DNA of 64,000 nt from NCBI RefSeq assembly GCF_963169125.1, contig NC_084797.1, positions 86,769,868 to 86,833,867 of the forward strand, read 5' to 3'. Positions 1 through 12,351 of this stretch are shown piece by piece. The notes below the pieces were generated by a model, which saw nothing but the letters and a program-made list of their open reading frames with translations, had not been told where the DNA came from and did no database searches. Origin of the DNA: Humulus lupulus. Its lineage: Eukaryota; Streptophyta; Magnoliopsida; Rosales; Cannabaceae. The position numbers were made by a program, and so were the translations under genes. Numbering within the stretch: position 1 is the stretch's first letter; each line of letters begins with the position of its first letter.

Positions 1-166
1 TTATAAACTAGAAAGGGCCCTCATGCATATTTAATACTCATAACGTGCATATCACATATTCATATAATCATGTATTTAACCATTTAATCACACATATACC
101 AATTAAGCTTTCCTGGAACACTAATTAAGGCCCTTAAGCCTTATTAGTGAGTTTTGGGTCATTGCA
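1..166 (-). mobile_element. Partial 3' LTR of a Tekay-type gypsy element (element H)
   Basis: Read on the minus strand the LTR starts TGCAATGACCC at 166 and continues with the AATAAGGCTTAAGGGCC block that opens the other Tekay-type LTRs in this window (for example at 13754 and 21151). It follows directly on a polypurine tract and the end of pol, so it is the 3' LTR of a minus-strand element. The window edge cuts it, so only the first 166 bases are present. The usual TGTAACG start has become TGCAATG, which is C/T substitution only. Confidence 0.85.
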
Positions 167-181
167 ACTATCCCCTCCTAC
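167..181 (-). other. Polypurine tract of element H
   Basis: On the minus strand GTAGGAGGGGATAGT lies directly against the LTR start. The same motif precedes the 3' LTRs at 21151, 37758 and 50964. Known role in the family: RNase H-resistant primer for plus-strand DNA synthesis. Confidence 0.85.
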
Positions 182-619
182 CGAGAATTCTGTCCTCAAA
201 ATTTACCTGAATAACTCGGGATACTGATCCCGCATTGCTGACTCAGGCTCCCAGGTCGGTTCCTCGACCCTGCTATTCCTCCACAATACTATGACTTGAG
301 AAATCGTCTTCTTCCATAGAACCTTGTCTTTCCCTGTCTAAGACCTGAACTGGTCGCTCCTCATAAGACAAATTAGTTTACAATTCTAAATCTTCATACT
401 TCATCACATGAGTCGTATCTGAGACATACTTCAAAAGTATTAAAATGTGGAATATGTCATGATCACCCGACAATGACGGTGGGAGTTCCAATCTATAGGC
501 CACCTGCCCTATCCTCTCTAGGATCTCAAAAGGTCCAATGAATCTAGGGCTCAACTTGCCCTTTTTCTCAAACCGTCTCACCTTTTGCAATGGTTAGACT
601 CGCAGAAACACGTGGTCCC
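178..619 (-). pseudogene. Element H integrase C-terminus and chromodomain remnant
   Basis: Minus-strand reading gives the distal integrase segment with [20 protein letters not shown] (about 560-500), which is the GPF/Y module, followed by a chromodomain-like tail with VLWRNSRVEEPTWE and ending DQYPELFR then stop just before the polypurine tract. A C-terminal chromodomain marks the chromovirus clade, and this VEEATWE-type tail is typical of Tekay. The coding sequence is separated from the rest of integrase by the solo LTR at 625-2891. The open stretch 590-378 is only part of it; at least one stop or frame change follows. Confident as a remnant, not as a functional gene. Confidence 0.85.
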
Positions 620-2896
620 CTACCTGTTGGAAATGTGCCCTGAAAGCATATGTAGTAGACATTGTTTTTATGAAATAAATAAATAAATTGAATTTGTTAT
701 GCATATATTTTATGGACTATATTATTCTATGATAATATTATGTAAATATCAGGAAAATTCCTAAGTTCATGAATGTAATCTCAAACACGTATTAGTACGA
801 GAGGATTGTTTTTGAGATAAATGAACTTGAATAGTTCGCAGTAAAATAAAGTTATGGAATCTTTAGATTAATTACTGCAAGTACGGTCCACTAGTATTAT
901 GAATACATGTGATCTAGATCCGAATCACTAGTGTGGTAGGACACTTTAGTGGAGGTGCTTTATATATTAGAAAATATATAGAACTGGACCAGATATGTTT
1001 ATTAATACTTAGTTAAATACCGTTTCGAAGTATTAATTAAATATATCAACTGATGATCATATACAAATAGATCTTAATCCTGAGGTTATTATGAACTCCT
1101 GTTTATGTTATATGAGTTCTTTGATTCACTTGTTAGGGTCTGTCAGAATGATCAGGCTAAAAACTTTTGTTTTGGGAACTCATTAATATAGATGGCTGGG
1201 GACATAGTATACAGATATGGAATCTATACCTTCTCGCAAGAGATTGAATGATGGTTCTCTTGAGGGTTGACTTTTGGGACTGAAAGGTTATTGAGCTCAA
1301 ATTCATAATTTAGTTATGAATTAACCTTCACTAGTAGAGTCAATGGTACTTAAGGAAACAAGACATAATTAAAAGGGTAAAACGGTAATTTTATTCCCGA
1401 TTAATTATGAACCATTATTAGAGGGTCAAGTTGTATGCAATGATTAAATCAATGGACGCTTTATGATTATAAAGTACTCAGTAAATGAAATGTCTATAAT
1501 TACAAGAGTGCAGTCTCATATTTATAGTGGAACAATCATGAGATTAATAAATTAAGATTATTTAATTAAAGAGTTTAATTAATAATCTCAAATTTATTGG
1601 AGCTTGGAATTATAGGTTCATAGGTCCCCATAGCGGCTCTATCAACACTGTTCAAGGTAAGAGTTGATATGAAGGGAAAATAGTTTAAAGACATATTTAG
1701 GAAGAAATTTATTCTTCAGGCCAAATATGCAATTATATGATAATAGTGATTAATTAATTAATTACAAATTAGTTGTAGTTAACCAAATTAATTAATATTT
1801 AATTATTATATAATTTTCGAAATTATATTAAATAATTAAATTAATTTTCGAAATTTAATTAAATAATTAATTAATTGTAATTTTCAAAATTATGATTAAT
1901 TAAATATTTATTTTCGAAAATTTTGGGTTTAATTAATTAGTAGAATTAATTAAATATCTTTATTTGAGTGGGAGAAAATAATCTGATAAGTTCAAATTGG
2001 ATTTGAATTTAAAATATTAATATTTATTCAAATTATTAATTATATTTGATAATTAATTAAATAGATAGTTAATTTGAATTCAAATTTGAATTAGCTATCA
2101 GGTTGTTAGATCTTATCTGACAAAGAAATTTGAATAAATAATTAAATAAAATTTGAAAAACTAATATCCCTAGAAATTAGGAAGCTACACGTTCACACAC
2201 AGTCCAGGACTGTGTGTGGCGTGTAGGGCATGGTATTTTTCAGGGATGGGATTTTCAATTTTATTTATTTAATTAATTAATTAATTAATGGATAATTCAA
2301 AAATCAGTTTTTGGATTTTTTTCATTAATGGAATAATTAATTATTTAAAAGTAAATTGTAAAATGGTTACAGATTTAATTTTTAAATTTTGAATTTTTTC
2401 TGTTAAGTATGACTGATCAGAAAATTATTCAGAGGAAGATAAGTGAAGAGAGTGAGACTACTCTGAACATTCGCTCTGTGAAAAATAGAACGATAATTTT
2501 CTCTCTCCCTGAAAAATAAAAGAACCAATTCTCAGGCCTATTCTCTTGATCTCATGAGTTGAGTACATCAAGAAGAATCACAAATAAACTATCCTTCATT
2601 CTCTAAGTGCCCACACATTTCTTGAGGTGTAGAGAACGCTTTGGAAGATCTTGGTGTGAGTACGTGGGAGCGGCTTGGATAGGAAGATCATTCTAAATAC
2701 GAGAAGATAGCAAGGACACTTGATAGGCTTCAAGAGGTATGATTTCTATCACTATCTTGCTTATGATTAATGTATGTATATTAATGGATCCGCATATTTA
2801 AAGGTAGTTTAAATATGTTACAAAATTTTTGTTGTACACTGGGCCAACCACACCACCTTTCCGCTGCGTATTAGGAAACTCGTTCCTAACACTACC
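620..2896 (+). mobile_element. Copia-like solo LTR with 5-bp target-site duplication CTACC
   Basis: The insert 625-2891 (2267 bp) starts TGTTGGAAATGTGCCC and ends TCGTTCCTAACA, so its ends are imperfect inverted repeats (TGTTGG against TGTTAGG). CTACC occurs directly before (620-624) and after (2892-2896), and the integrase reading of element H resumes on the other side. The interior is very AT-rich, with TTAATTAA runs near 2265-2290, and has no coding potential. The TGTTGGAAATGTGCCC start is what I know from Angela/Tork/SIRE-like copia LTRs. No primer-binding site or internal region follows, so this is a solo LTR left by unequal recombination between two LTRs. Confidence 0.88.
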
Positions 2897-3854
2897 TAGA
2901 ACTCCAAGTCCCTATGCTTAGGATCAGCGTAGTTTTCTGTCTACTCTACGAAGCGAGCATTCGAGCTTGGATCTTCTCGATAGCCTCATTAGTCTTCTGG
3001 ACCATCTCCGGTCCCAAATACTTCATCTCACCCATCTCATCCCACTGAATGGGTGATCTACACCTTCTTCCATATAACATCTCACATGGAGCTACTCCAA
3101 TCATTGATTGGTAACTGTTGTTGTATGAAAACTCAATCAATGGTTGATACTTACTCCAAGACCCCTCAAAGTCTATCACATACGCCTTGAGCATGTCCTC
3201 CAAAACCTAAATCGTCCTCTCAGACTATCCATCGGTTTGAGGATGAAAGGCCATACTGAACTTCAACTGAGTCCCCATAACCTTCTGTAAACAACCCCAA
3301 AACTTGGAGGTAAAAATAGGATCCTGGTCTAACACTATGGACTTGGGAACCCCATGGAGACGTACAATCTCCCTCACGTACAGCTCTGCATACTGATCCA
3401 TAGTATAGATCATCTTCACTCGGAGAAAGTGAGCTGACTTGGTGTATTTGTCTACTATCACCAACACCGAGTAATGAAGCCCCATTGTCCTGGGTAAACC
3501 TCCCACAAAATCCATCATAATATCCTCCCATTTCCACTCAAGAATACCCAAAGTCTGTAGCAACCTCGCTGGTCACTGATACTCAGCCTTCACCTGATGA
3601 TAGGTCAAACACTTGGCCACGTATTCCACTACATCCTTCTTCATCCCAAGCCACCAATACAACATCCATAGATCCTGATACGTCTTCATTGTGCCTGGAT
3701 GGAGTGAGTATGGTGTAGTATTGGATTCAGTGAGTATCTCTCATCTAATCCCCATATCAATCAGAACACAGATCCGACCCTTATACCGTAATAACCCAGT
3801 CTCTGAAATAGAATAGTCCTTAGCCACTCCTGCTAAGAAATTTCCACTAACTTC
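2897..3854 (-). pseudogene. Element H integrase core remnant
   Basis: Two main minus-strand open stretches, 3563-3225 and 3203-2946, carry an integrase core: [18 protein letters not shown] holds the first catalytic Asp, and the second lies in VLDQDPIFTSKFW, where the family usually has SDRDP. AFHPQTDG ends in a TAG stop where the family has Gln followed by SER with the catalytic Glu, so CAG has become TAG. Beyond it come [11 protein letters not shown] and SPIQWDEMGE. The N-terminal zinc-binding part is decayed around 3570-3760. The copia-like solo LTR separates this from the C-terminus. Role in an intact element: joining cDNA to host DNA. Confidence 0.85.
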
Positions 3855-4540
3855 CTATAACTGTGCATCTACAAACTGACCCTCTTTTATCCACTCCAGA
3901 AGGGTCAACTGTAAAGTAATATTAGCAAACCATCCTACAACCAGTTCTATCCTCGCTCTAGACATCCCTTCTGCCAACTCTCTTGTTATCTGTGCAGAGC
4001 TAAACAAATGTCCCGGGCCCCTCCGGCTTAACGCATCCCCCACTACATGGGCTTTCCCTGGGTGGTAAAGGATGTCACAATCATAGTCTGTCACCAACTC
4101 TAGCCAACATCTCCACCTCATATTCAGATCCTGCTAGGTGAAGAAATACTTCAAACTCTTATGATCCGTGTATATCTTGCACTTCTCCCCATACAGATTA
4201 TGTCACCACACCTTCAGTGTGAATGCCACCGCTACCAATTCCAGATCATGGGTAGGATACCACTGCTCATATTCTTTTAGCTGTCATGAAGCATAAGAAA
4301 TGACCTTCTCATTCTGCATCAACATGCATTCCAATCCCAACTTGGATGCCTCACTGTATACTACAAACTTACCTTCCTTCGAAGGAAGACTCAACATCAG
4401 AGCAGTAATTAGCTGTCGCTTCAATTCCTGGAAGTTATTCTCACACTTGTCTGTCGAGACGAACTTCAAATTCTTCCATGTCAATTCTGTCATCGATGCA
4501 GCAATCTTCGAGAACCCTTCCACAAACCATCTATAATAAC
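3855..4540 (-). pseudogene. Element H RNase H and connection remnant
   Basis: Minus-strand translation gives ELKRQLITALMLSLPSKEGK, then KFVVYSEASKLGLECMLMQ. This is the RNase H start, where the other copies read YCDAS, so the first catalytic Asp has become Glu. Further on are [27 protein letters not shown] and [19 protein letters not shown]. Stops interrupt it (a TGA for an Arg codon after SYAS, a TAG for a Gln codon before DLNMR). In an intact element this domain degrades the RNA strand of RNA-DNA hybrids during reverse transcription. Confidence 0.85.
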
Positions 4541-5456
4541 TCGCTAACCTAAGGAAACTTCTAACCTATAAGGCATTCCTTGGTCTTGGCCAATCTATCA
4601 CTGCCTCCACCTTAGCTGGATCCATCTTAACTCCATCTTCACCAACAATATGTCCAAGGAATGTCACTTCTAGTGGCAAAAATTCACACTTCTTAAACTT
4701 GGCATACAACCGGTGCTCTCTCAATCTCTGCAATACCTGTCGGAGATGCTAATCATGTTCTGCCTCTGAATTGGAGTAAACCAAGACGTCGTCGACGAAG
4801 ACAATCACAAACGGGTCTAGGAAGTCCTTGAATACCCTATTCATCAAGTCCATGAATGCTGCTAGGGCATTGGTAAAACCAAGCGTAATGACCAGAAACT
4901 CATAATGCCCACACCTTGTTCGGAAGGCCGTCTTCGATATATCCTCATCCTTGATCCTAAGCTAGTGAAAACAAGATCTACGATCAATCTTCAAGAACAC
5001 CGTCTTTCCCTGCATCTGATCGAACAAGTCATCAATCCTTGGTAAGGGGTACTTATTCTTGATGGTCAACTTGTTCAACTCCTTGTAGTCTATACACATC
5101 CTCAGAGTCCCGTCCTTCTTTTTCCCAAACAAATCTAGAGCACCCCATGGAGAGTAACTAGCCCTGATAAACCCCAAATCAAGAAGCTCTTGCAATTGTA
5201 TAGTCAATTCTGCCGAAGCCATCCTATATGGTTCCCTAGACATTGGCTTAATCCCCAATGCTAACTTAATAACGAACTGAATCTCCCTGTGCGGCGGAAA
5301 TCCTGGTAAATCCTCAGGAAACACATCCAAGAACTCGCATACTAATCTGGTCTCTCCCTGCCCTGCGGGCATAACTCTGGTAGTATCCACCACACTAGCT
5401 AGGAAACCTATACAACATCCCTGTAATAGGTCTCTAGCTCTCAATACTGATATCAT
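4541..5456 (-). pseudogene. Element H reverse transcriptase remnant
   Basis: The open stretch 5456-4962 covers the RT N-terminus: [49 protein letters not shown] and [19 protein letters not shown]. After a frame break near 4960 the palm continues, with [13 protein letters not shown] at about 4765-4810, so the catalytic Asp pair is present. KFKKCEF and a degraded DWPRPRNAL segment follow. The gene order (gag, protease, RT, RNase H, integrase) is gypsy order. Several stops make it non-functional. Confidence 0.88.
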
Positions 5457-5888
5457 GGGTATGCGGGGTCCCTACACTGTACCCACAAAAACAAAGGGAA
5501 CCTCTCCCTCAGGCTCAAAAGTCACCATCTTCTTCTTGCAGTCTATAGTTGCCCCATACCTGACCAGCTAATCCATCCTCAAGATCATATCAAAATTATC
5601 CATACTCAATTCGATCAAGTCTACTGATACTTCCCTATTATCAACCATCACTGGCAGTGCTCTAATCCACCTCCTAGAAACTACCAGTTCCCTTGTAGGC
5701 ATTATAGTCCCATACCCCGCAGTATAATACTCACTAGGTCTACACAATCTATCAATTACCTTACTAGAAACAAATGAATGTGTAGCACCAGAGTCAATCA
5801 ATACATGATAAGAGAAGCCAGCGCTAGAAAGCTGACTTGTCACTATCAAGGAATTAGCCTCGGCCTCTACCTGCGTTAAGGTGAACAC
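5457..5888 (-). pseudogene. Element H aspartic protease remnant
   Basis: The open stretch 5888-5568 reads MFTLTQVEAEANSLIVTSQL and then VLIDSGATHSFVSSKVIDRL, the aspartic protease active site (D-S-G) in its family form. It continues SVDLIELSMDNFDMILRMD to the edge of RT. The active-site triad is intact here, unlike in the copies at 17690 and 47930. In an intact element the protease processes the Gag-Pol polyprotein inside virus-like particles. Confidence 0.85.
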
Positions 5889-6112
5889 TCGAGCTGGGCA
5901 GTCTTTCTTGAGGTCTCATACCACCCTGCACATATAACACGCCCTTACTCGACATTCGCCCAGATGGCGCTTCCTACACCTCATGCACTCTACGTAGCTT
6001 CTCCATGTCTCATCGCCTCCCTAGCAGCCACCCTGAGCACCCCGACCCCTCCTATCAGGGCCAGTAATGGTCAAAGTGTCAGGGATTTTCCTCTTCAGAT
6101 CACTGAGGTGAT
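5889..6112 (-). pseudogene. Element H gag C-terminus, truncated
   Basis: The minus strand shows the zinc-knuckle/basic part of gag in degraded form, including SDLKRKIPDTLTITGPDRR, which corresponds to SDLKRKTPKASIAPGP in the element at 13754. Homology to gag stops close to 6112; the rest of gag, the primer site and the 5' LTR are missing. The element was therefore truncated at its 5' side, with unrelated sequence now joined to it. Confidence 0.75.
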
Positions 6113-6576
6113 GTCTTTTGAAAGTAGAAAGAACATGGATGACAAAAGAAGGGAGAGGAAAGCACAAAGGATTAGAGTAATTAGCATCTAGTACACTTTC
6201 ATCTTGAGGAATTATTACTTCAGCCTTCCACTTATCCACTTGTCCACTTGTTCATAATGAAGAGGGCGGATGAAAATATTTAGTGGAAGCAGTCAATCCC
6301 AGAGCTTTTGAGCAGTGTCGGAGCATTGGGAAGCATGATGAACAGTTGTTTGGGAGGGGATTATAGATGAAAGAGAAAGTTGTGATAATGATAGGAAGCT
6401 TTCTAGGAAGAAAGGAAGGGTAGAAAACTTAAGCAAGAAGAAAACAAAAGGTGACCGAAACAATGAAAGTCTTGGATTTTAAAAAGAAAGGAACTTTGAT
6501 CCTGGGAAGTTTGGGAAATTTGGTGATTTAACTTGCTTTAATGAGCCCGAAAATGGGGTGGTTTGAATTCTAAAAA
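6113..6576. other. Unclassified sequence between element H and an LTR-like relic
   Basis: Purine-rich on the plus strand (for example 6360-6500), with many stops in every frame. I recognise no domain. It may be decayed transposon or intergenic DNA. Confidence 0.4.
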
Positions 6577-7167
6577 TAGATGTAATCATTTGACGCTTAA
6601 TTAACACTTGATAATTATCAAAAAGGAAACAAAGGCAATTGTGTGAACCAAAGTTTCACTCATATTTCTACATGTTATTATTAATTGATTATCACATGTG
6701 ATTGGAAGCTAACATTTGATAGGGTAGTAACAAAAATGTAAAAAGGCTCGGGACAAAGCTCACCTCGATTGATTTACAAGGTTTTGTATAGTCGGTAACA
6801 TTCCATTAACATTTGTTATTTATTTCCTTTGGATCGCTGATGTGAACCAATCAATCACTAGTGAAGACCAATCATAATAAGAAGTTCTTTTCTATATGTT
6901 AACAACCTTTTTCTTCTATAAATAACCCCTCATAGAACCTAAAAAATGATATTGGGTTCATTTTACACATACACACTTTCTCTTTACGATTTAAGAAAGA
7001 GAATATCTATTGTCTTGAGCATCAAAGTGTCTTTGTGCAGGTAACCCTACGAGGTTCCTTTCTTCATCTTACAAGACTTGGTCGATATTCCAAGGAGAAA
7101 TTACTTGATCCATCCAATTGATTTGGATCTATGATCTATGATCACTTACAATTTTTTATGATCAACA
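6577..7167 (+). mobile_element. LTR-like relic with TATA box (possibly Tat-type)
   Basis: A TATAAATA box at 6917-6924 is followed by TTGAGCATCAAAGTGTCTTT and TGCAGGTAACC near 7015-7045, a layout I know from Tat/Ogre-type LTRs (TATA box, then a ..TTGAGC..GTGTCTTTG..CAGGTA block). A CA-ending candidate boundary, GATCAACA, lies at 7167. The left boundary is uncertain, and no adjacent gag or pol was found. Part of it (6791-6890) is repeated at 12524-12621. Confidence 0.35.
6791..6890 (+). repeat. First copy of a dispersed direct repeat
   Basis: Shares GTAACATTCCATTAA, TTGGATCGCTGATGTG and ACCAATCAATCACT with 12524-12621, with a modest number of mismatches by eye. It lies upstream of the TATA box of the LTR-like relic. 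Confidence 0.7.
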
Positions 7168-10100
7168 ATCATTTACAAATATTTACACAGGCTCAATGAC
7201 ATTTTCGGCACTAATATCTACTATGATTTCATGCAAGCTCCATGGCGCGGCTCATGCTGTCATCCAATAAAACAAATTACAGGCACAATGCCACCACCGG
7301 TGCTAGCATTATAAATCCGAACAGGCTCAATGACATTGTAAGTCTTAATTTAACTGGCATTCAAGTAGGCATGTAGGCTAATCACTGTAATTCTAAGCTC
7401 AGTTGGAACCCAATCACAACTAGTGTCTGCTAGGATAACAGTATCTGCTTAGACATTCTATAACATTCATGTCTGGCCCCGCTTTTGGTAACCAATGCGA
7501 CACTCGTGTTTCGAAAATGGTCCTTGTATTAAATATTATTTTAGATCATGATATTGGGAGACCAATTTTTATGTGTTTTTGTTAGCCAAAAGTGTGAAAA
7601 TAGCAGTTTGCAAGCAAGTAGAAAATTTTGGTCTGAAACCGAACTGAAAATCCTAGTCGGGATCTCAGATAATAAATTATTGATGGGAAAATGAGTGTGG
7701 AAAAAATATACTTGATAGAAAATAATTTATAAAATTTTGAGTTTGGATAAGTTAAAAAAATATTATGAATATACTATTAGCCAATTAATTTAAATGTGAC
7801 ATATAATTTAAATATGGTGACATATTAAATTAATTAACCTAGGTAGTAATGGTTAAATGTAACTTTGATGTGAAAGTAATTTTGTGAGTAAAAAGCACTT
7901 GAATTCTATGGTATAGTTGTTTTTTTTTTTTTAAAAAAAAGAAAATTTAATATTATTTTAGGAAATTAAGTGGGATACATGACTCGACATAGAAGATTAA
8001 TAGGATATTTCATAATGAGACTAGGACACCATCTAAGTAAAAAATAGGTGTCACTCTCCGTTTAATTCTCTCTTCCCTGACACTTTCTGTTTTTATTTCA
8101 TTTTTAACTGATCATTCTCTCTGTAAACACTAATTTTCTCCATCTTCTTTTGAAGAAAAAAATAAGCATTTTCTCTATTAGAAAAAGAATGAAAGAAATT
8201 CTTGAAGTTTCTCACGAGCTTTAGCTTGTGTTACAACATAAGAGAATCGAGGTGAGTCTTCTATGCTCTTTCTCTCATCTTGGCTGAACATCTATAGCGT
8301 ATTCTCTACTGTTTTTTCCACTAAACCTACATTTCCTCACTTTTATGTAAATCAAAACTTGTGCATGCAAGTACTCTTAAAAGATAATTTCCTAAGGACC
8401 AAATCTAACTTCCATTTTTTCTTTCCATTCATTGAACTAGTAGGATATGATCTTTGTGTTATTGGGGGAGTTTTTAAGGTATTCAAGAGCTTGAGTAAGT
8501 GGGAATCCAATGAGCAAGTTCGTAAACCAAGTTTTGAGATGCCAAAGTTTAAAACATGATGACTTTAGGTTATTTAATATATAAGACTGGGTCTGAGTTT
8601 ACATGTATAATTTTTAATATTTAATTTCTTTGTTATGATGTAATATGTTTACAATGCATCCACATTGGTTGTGCTGATTTTAGTTGAGGAATCCATAGTT
8701 CCTATATGGTTTGTACAAAAGGCTTGAACATGTTATCTAAAGAAATTGATGTAACCATGATATGTTTAAAAAACAATAGATGATTTTAGACATTTAAAAC
8801 GTTCAAACAGTTTTTATATTCACAAAGATATGATCAATTGAAAAAGATGTTGCAATCTAGAAAATTTTGTATTTTAAGTTTTAGGTCTGATTTTTTAACA
8901 TCAAGGTCACTGACCAGAACAACTCATTTTTTTTAAAATTTGGTAAGACCATTCAAAATATGTTTAAAATTAAATCGCAAAAGTTTTTAAAAAAAAGCAA
9001 AGGGTGTTAGAAAATTATAAATTATCATAGGTAGTAAGAAAATCTAGATTTTGAAAATTGGTTAGTTTGACCTCTGAGTTTCGGAGAAATATTTCACCTA
9101 GTAAAAATGATATTTTTGACCTGAAAATTAGGGAGAAATTTTTTTATATGTGAAAATGGTAATCAGAAAACATTGTGAAATAATTGATGAAAAATTTTAA
9201 ATTATGGATTCCCAAATGGTAAAAATGTGATGTTTGACATTTAAAGACTATAAATTTGTTTAGCAATTGTCTAGAAACTTTTGAAAGACTGAAAATTTAC
9301 AACTTTAGAATATTAGGTGAATTAAGTTAGAAATTAAAGAAATTATTTTCTTAGTGAATTAAATTTTTTTTTTGAAAAATAAATCGGTCTAAAGCCCTTA
9401 GTTTAAAGAAATAAATAGATTCAAACTTAATTTTTTAAAATTTAAGTTATGGATTTCTAAAGACTTATAATTGTCATTTTTTTAAACTTATATTCTTCAC
9501 TATGTAAAATTACTTAATTTTCCTAAAAAGGGTAAATTTAAGAACTTTTGACTTAATAAATAATTATTTTTCTGAAATGGAAATTATAAATTAATTTCTC
9601 AAACTTAATAAAATGGTTAAGGTTTTTATTAAGTATGTCAACCGATATATATTACTATTTGACTAAGACCGAAACCTTAGAAATTTTATCTCAGAAAATT
9701 ATTAATAGATCTGAGCCTAGATACCAAGACCATAGGATAGGTTTCCCCAAGACTTAGAATAGTACTTTCAAGACTGTGAGTTTAGGTCCATTTATCGGTC
9801 TAAATCGAGTAAGGATTTTTTTATCCTTATTTTATTGTTATTAATGATTTAAATGCCCAAAATTATAAAAATAAAATTTAATTGTCATGATTATTTAGAG
9901 CATACTACGTGCTTAACTACATTATTGGCTAAGTAGTGTGAGACCGCACTTGGGAAAAAGAAGAGAAATCCTGCAAAATACAAAGAATCCAAGTAGGTCA
10001 ACCTTTGATTTCTTTGGCTACAACATGAAATAATTTGTGTATTGTTTGCTAGATTTAAGACACATGCACAAGTATACACAATGTTGTAAAAAGTCTATGA

Positions 10101-10248
10101 GATTTTTATCTTAGTGGACATGAGTTGTGAACCAGGTTCCTACGAATTTGTGAATGATATTGTGGCCTAATACATATTGTATGTATGTTGGCTAGGGTAA
10201 GGAGTAACGATATGTAGTGGTGCCAACTAGGCTTGGATGGAAGTGTGG
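7168..10248. other. AT-rich non-coding stretch, no recognisable gene
   Basis: Contains an A/T homopolymer patch near 7920-7940, a pyrimidine-rich leader-like stretch at 8060-8240 and otherwise AT-rich DNA. On the minus strand 7457-7230 looks faintly coding (ILADTSCDWVPTELRITV), but stops interrupt it and I do not recognise it. The 16-base string CAGGCTCAATGACATT occurs twice, near 7188 and 7320. An open frame of 98 codons at 8263-8559 has no domain and low-complexity composition, and I do not call it a gene. The stretch ends at the target duplication of the solo LTR at 10249. Confidence 0.5.
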
Positions 10249-12351
10249 TGTAACGCCCTACTGCCTTAGAGTCGTTACTAAGTGAGTTTAAAATGTGTAT
10301 TTACTCGCTAATCGAGGTTTAAGACAACAGTGTAATAAATCATAATCAGAGTCATAAACTTGAGAATAAACCTTTCATTGAAAATTATAAGACATATAAC
10401 ATTCGGGATCCCAAAATAAAATTTTTTTAGAAATATTTACAACTCAAAATTTAGTTAGAGTCGACTAAACGACAAAATTCAGGTTTTGTACAAACATCTC
10501 CCAAAAACACCCCTGGTCGTGGCAGCCAGACAGACCGGACATGTACGCGCTGCTCGTCCCGCTCGCCATACTCAAAGTTGGTCGACTCTCCCTTTGCCTT
10601 TACCTACACCATAGAGCACCCGTGAGCTGAAGCCCAGTAAGAGAACCCTCACAAGCAGATAATAAACGCATATCAAACACATATGGCCTTGCCGTCCCAG
10701 GCGCTTTACCAGGCCCTGGGTCCACGGTCTAAATCGTAAGGATATCCCAGGTATCCCTTGGGGTCTCACTCAGGCAACTCGCACTCTGCGTGCTTAACGC
10801 TGCACCCGGTCCCTTGCCGTTCCCGGCCTTCGCCGTTCCATCATTTACATACACATATGATATAGCTAAGCAGAAATCTAAACACATATAAATTTAATCA
10901 AAGGCCATGCTCCGCAACACAATCATAAAGGGCCGAGCCCTGCAACACAAGCTCTATGAGAATAGTAGTTTTCTTACCTGTGTCCCGAGCTTTCTAAGCA
11001 CCGATGTTAGAGCACAGTTCCCTAGTCCGAGCCTCGCCGAAACCCTAGTCACAACGCATTAACAATTTCATCCATCAAGTTCTAATCCAATAAATAACTT
11101 CGAGCCATAATTCTAATCTCTGAGACCTTGAATTCTATCAATTCAGGTGGTAAAATCCATCCCGAGCCCTAGCATTTAGGTTCCCAAGTCAAATCCCACT
11201 AGACACCCTGCATCTTGAACTAAGGCTGCGGCCCAACCCCTCAAGGGCCGCGGCTAGCCTCAAAACAGAGGCTAAACACCTCCCTGAAAATGTACACGGG
11301 CCGCGGCATGCTTGTCCAAGCGCCGCAGCGCGCCCCAAGGTCAGTGGCCTCCCCAGGCCTTGTGTGCACACGGGCCGCGACATGGCCCTCCTAGGGCCGC
11401 GACCCTCGCCTCCAAACCCAGAAAACACCATTTTTCCCTGCATTTCCTTCGAGCCAACACTTCCAAAATCACCTCAACCCAACACTTAAACCCAAAATTC
11501 ATACTTAAGCAACCTAAATATACCAACAAGCTCAAGAACCAGCTCCTACACCCATCAAGAAATCAAAACCAATCTTTGAATCAAAACCATGCACATCCTA
11601 AGAAAACCAGCAGGAATTCAAGCAAAATACTTATAATTGAAGCTTACCCTTGCTGAATTATGTGTTTGTGTTGATCCTCTAGGTTCCAAGCTTTAATTCC
11701 TCAAGACTACCAGCCCAATTCCTTAGCTTCTGGTTAGTTTCACCAAGATTTCCTTTGATATTCCTTAGAGAAAAAATGGAGAGAGAGAAGAGAATACCAC
11801 TTCAAGAGAGAGGGAAAGAAAGAGTCTGTTTCTGAGTTTCTAAAGACTTCCTAGGCTTTGTTTTATTTAACTTAAGCTTTAAGGTTACCTCAAGGCTCGG
11901 GGTACCAAAAACGTCCCCGATGGAAAAATGGTAAATGTCCCCCATATTTCCTCCTAAACATCCTAACCTCAAATATATCTCCAAATATTTATTTCCATAA
12001 CCCAATAACCCCATAAAACATCTAATACCTGAAATACCCTTTCGACCCGCCCTGGGTCGAATTCTCAACCCCGTTGTGACTTTCTGACTAACGGCTCCCC
12101 ATAACTGTCTCGGATCGTGCTACACAGATATATCACAAACATATCACATTTATGCCCTCAACGGGCTAAAATCACAAACATACCCCTAATATCCAAACGG
12201 GGCCCACATGCATATTTAATACAATTAAACATGCATCTCTATCACATATTCACATAAATTCACATAGTATAACAATAATTCACTTATTGCCCTCCAGGCC
12301 TACTAATCAAGGCCCTAAGCCTTATTAAGAAATTTGGGTCGTTACATGTGG
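10244..12351 (-). mobile_element. Tekay-type solo LTR with TSD TGTGG
   Basis: The LTR spans 10249-12346 (2098 bp). On the minus strand it begins TGTAACGACCCAAATTTC, then AATAAGGCTTAGGGCC, and ends AGGCAGTAGGGCGTTACA. TGTGG flanks it on both sides (10244-10248 and 12347-12351). It holds the conserved LTR block (complement of 10591-10646), a CpG-rich module with GGGCCGCGG-type strings (11225-11405) and no internal coding region. The ending GTAGGGCGTTACA is closest to that of the element at 44481. Confidence 0.9.

Noticed and set aside
8263..8559. 98-codon open frame as a small protein gene
   Set aside because: Phe/Ser-rich composition in AT-rich DNA, no domain, no neighbouring gene context.
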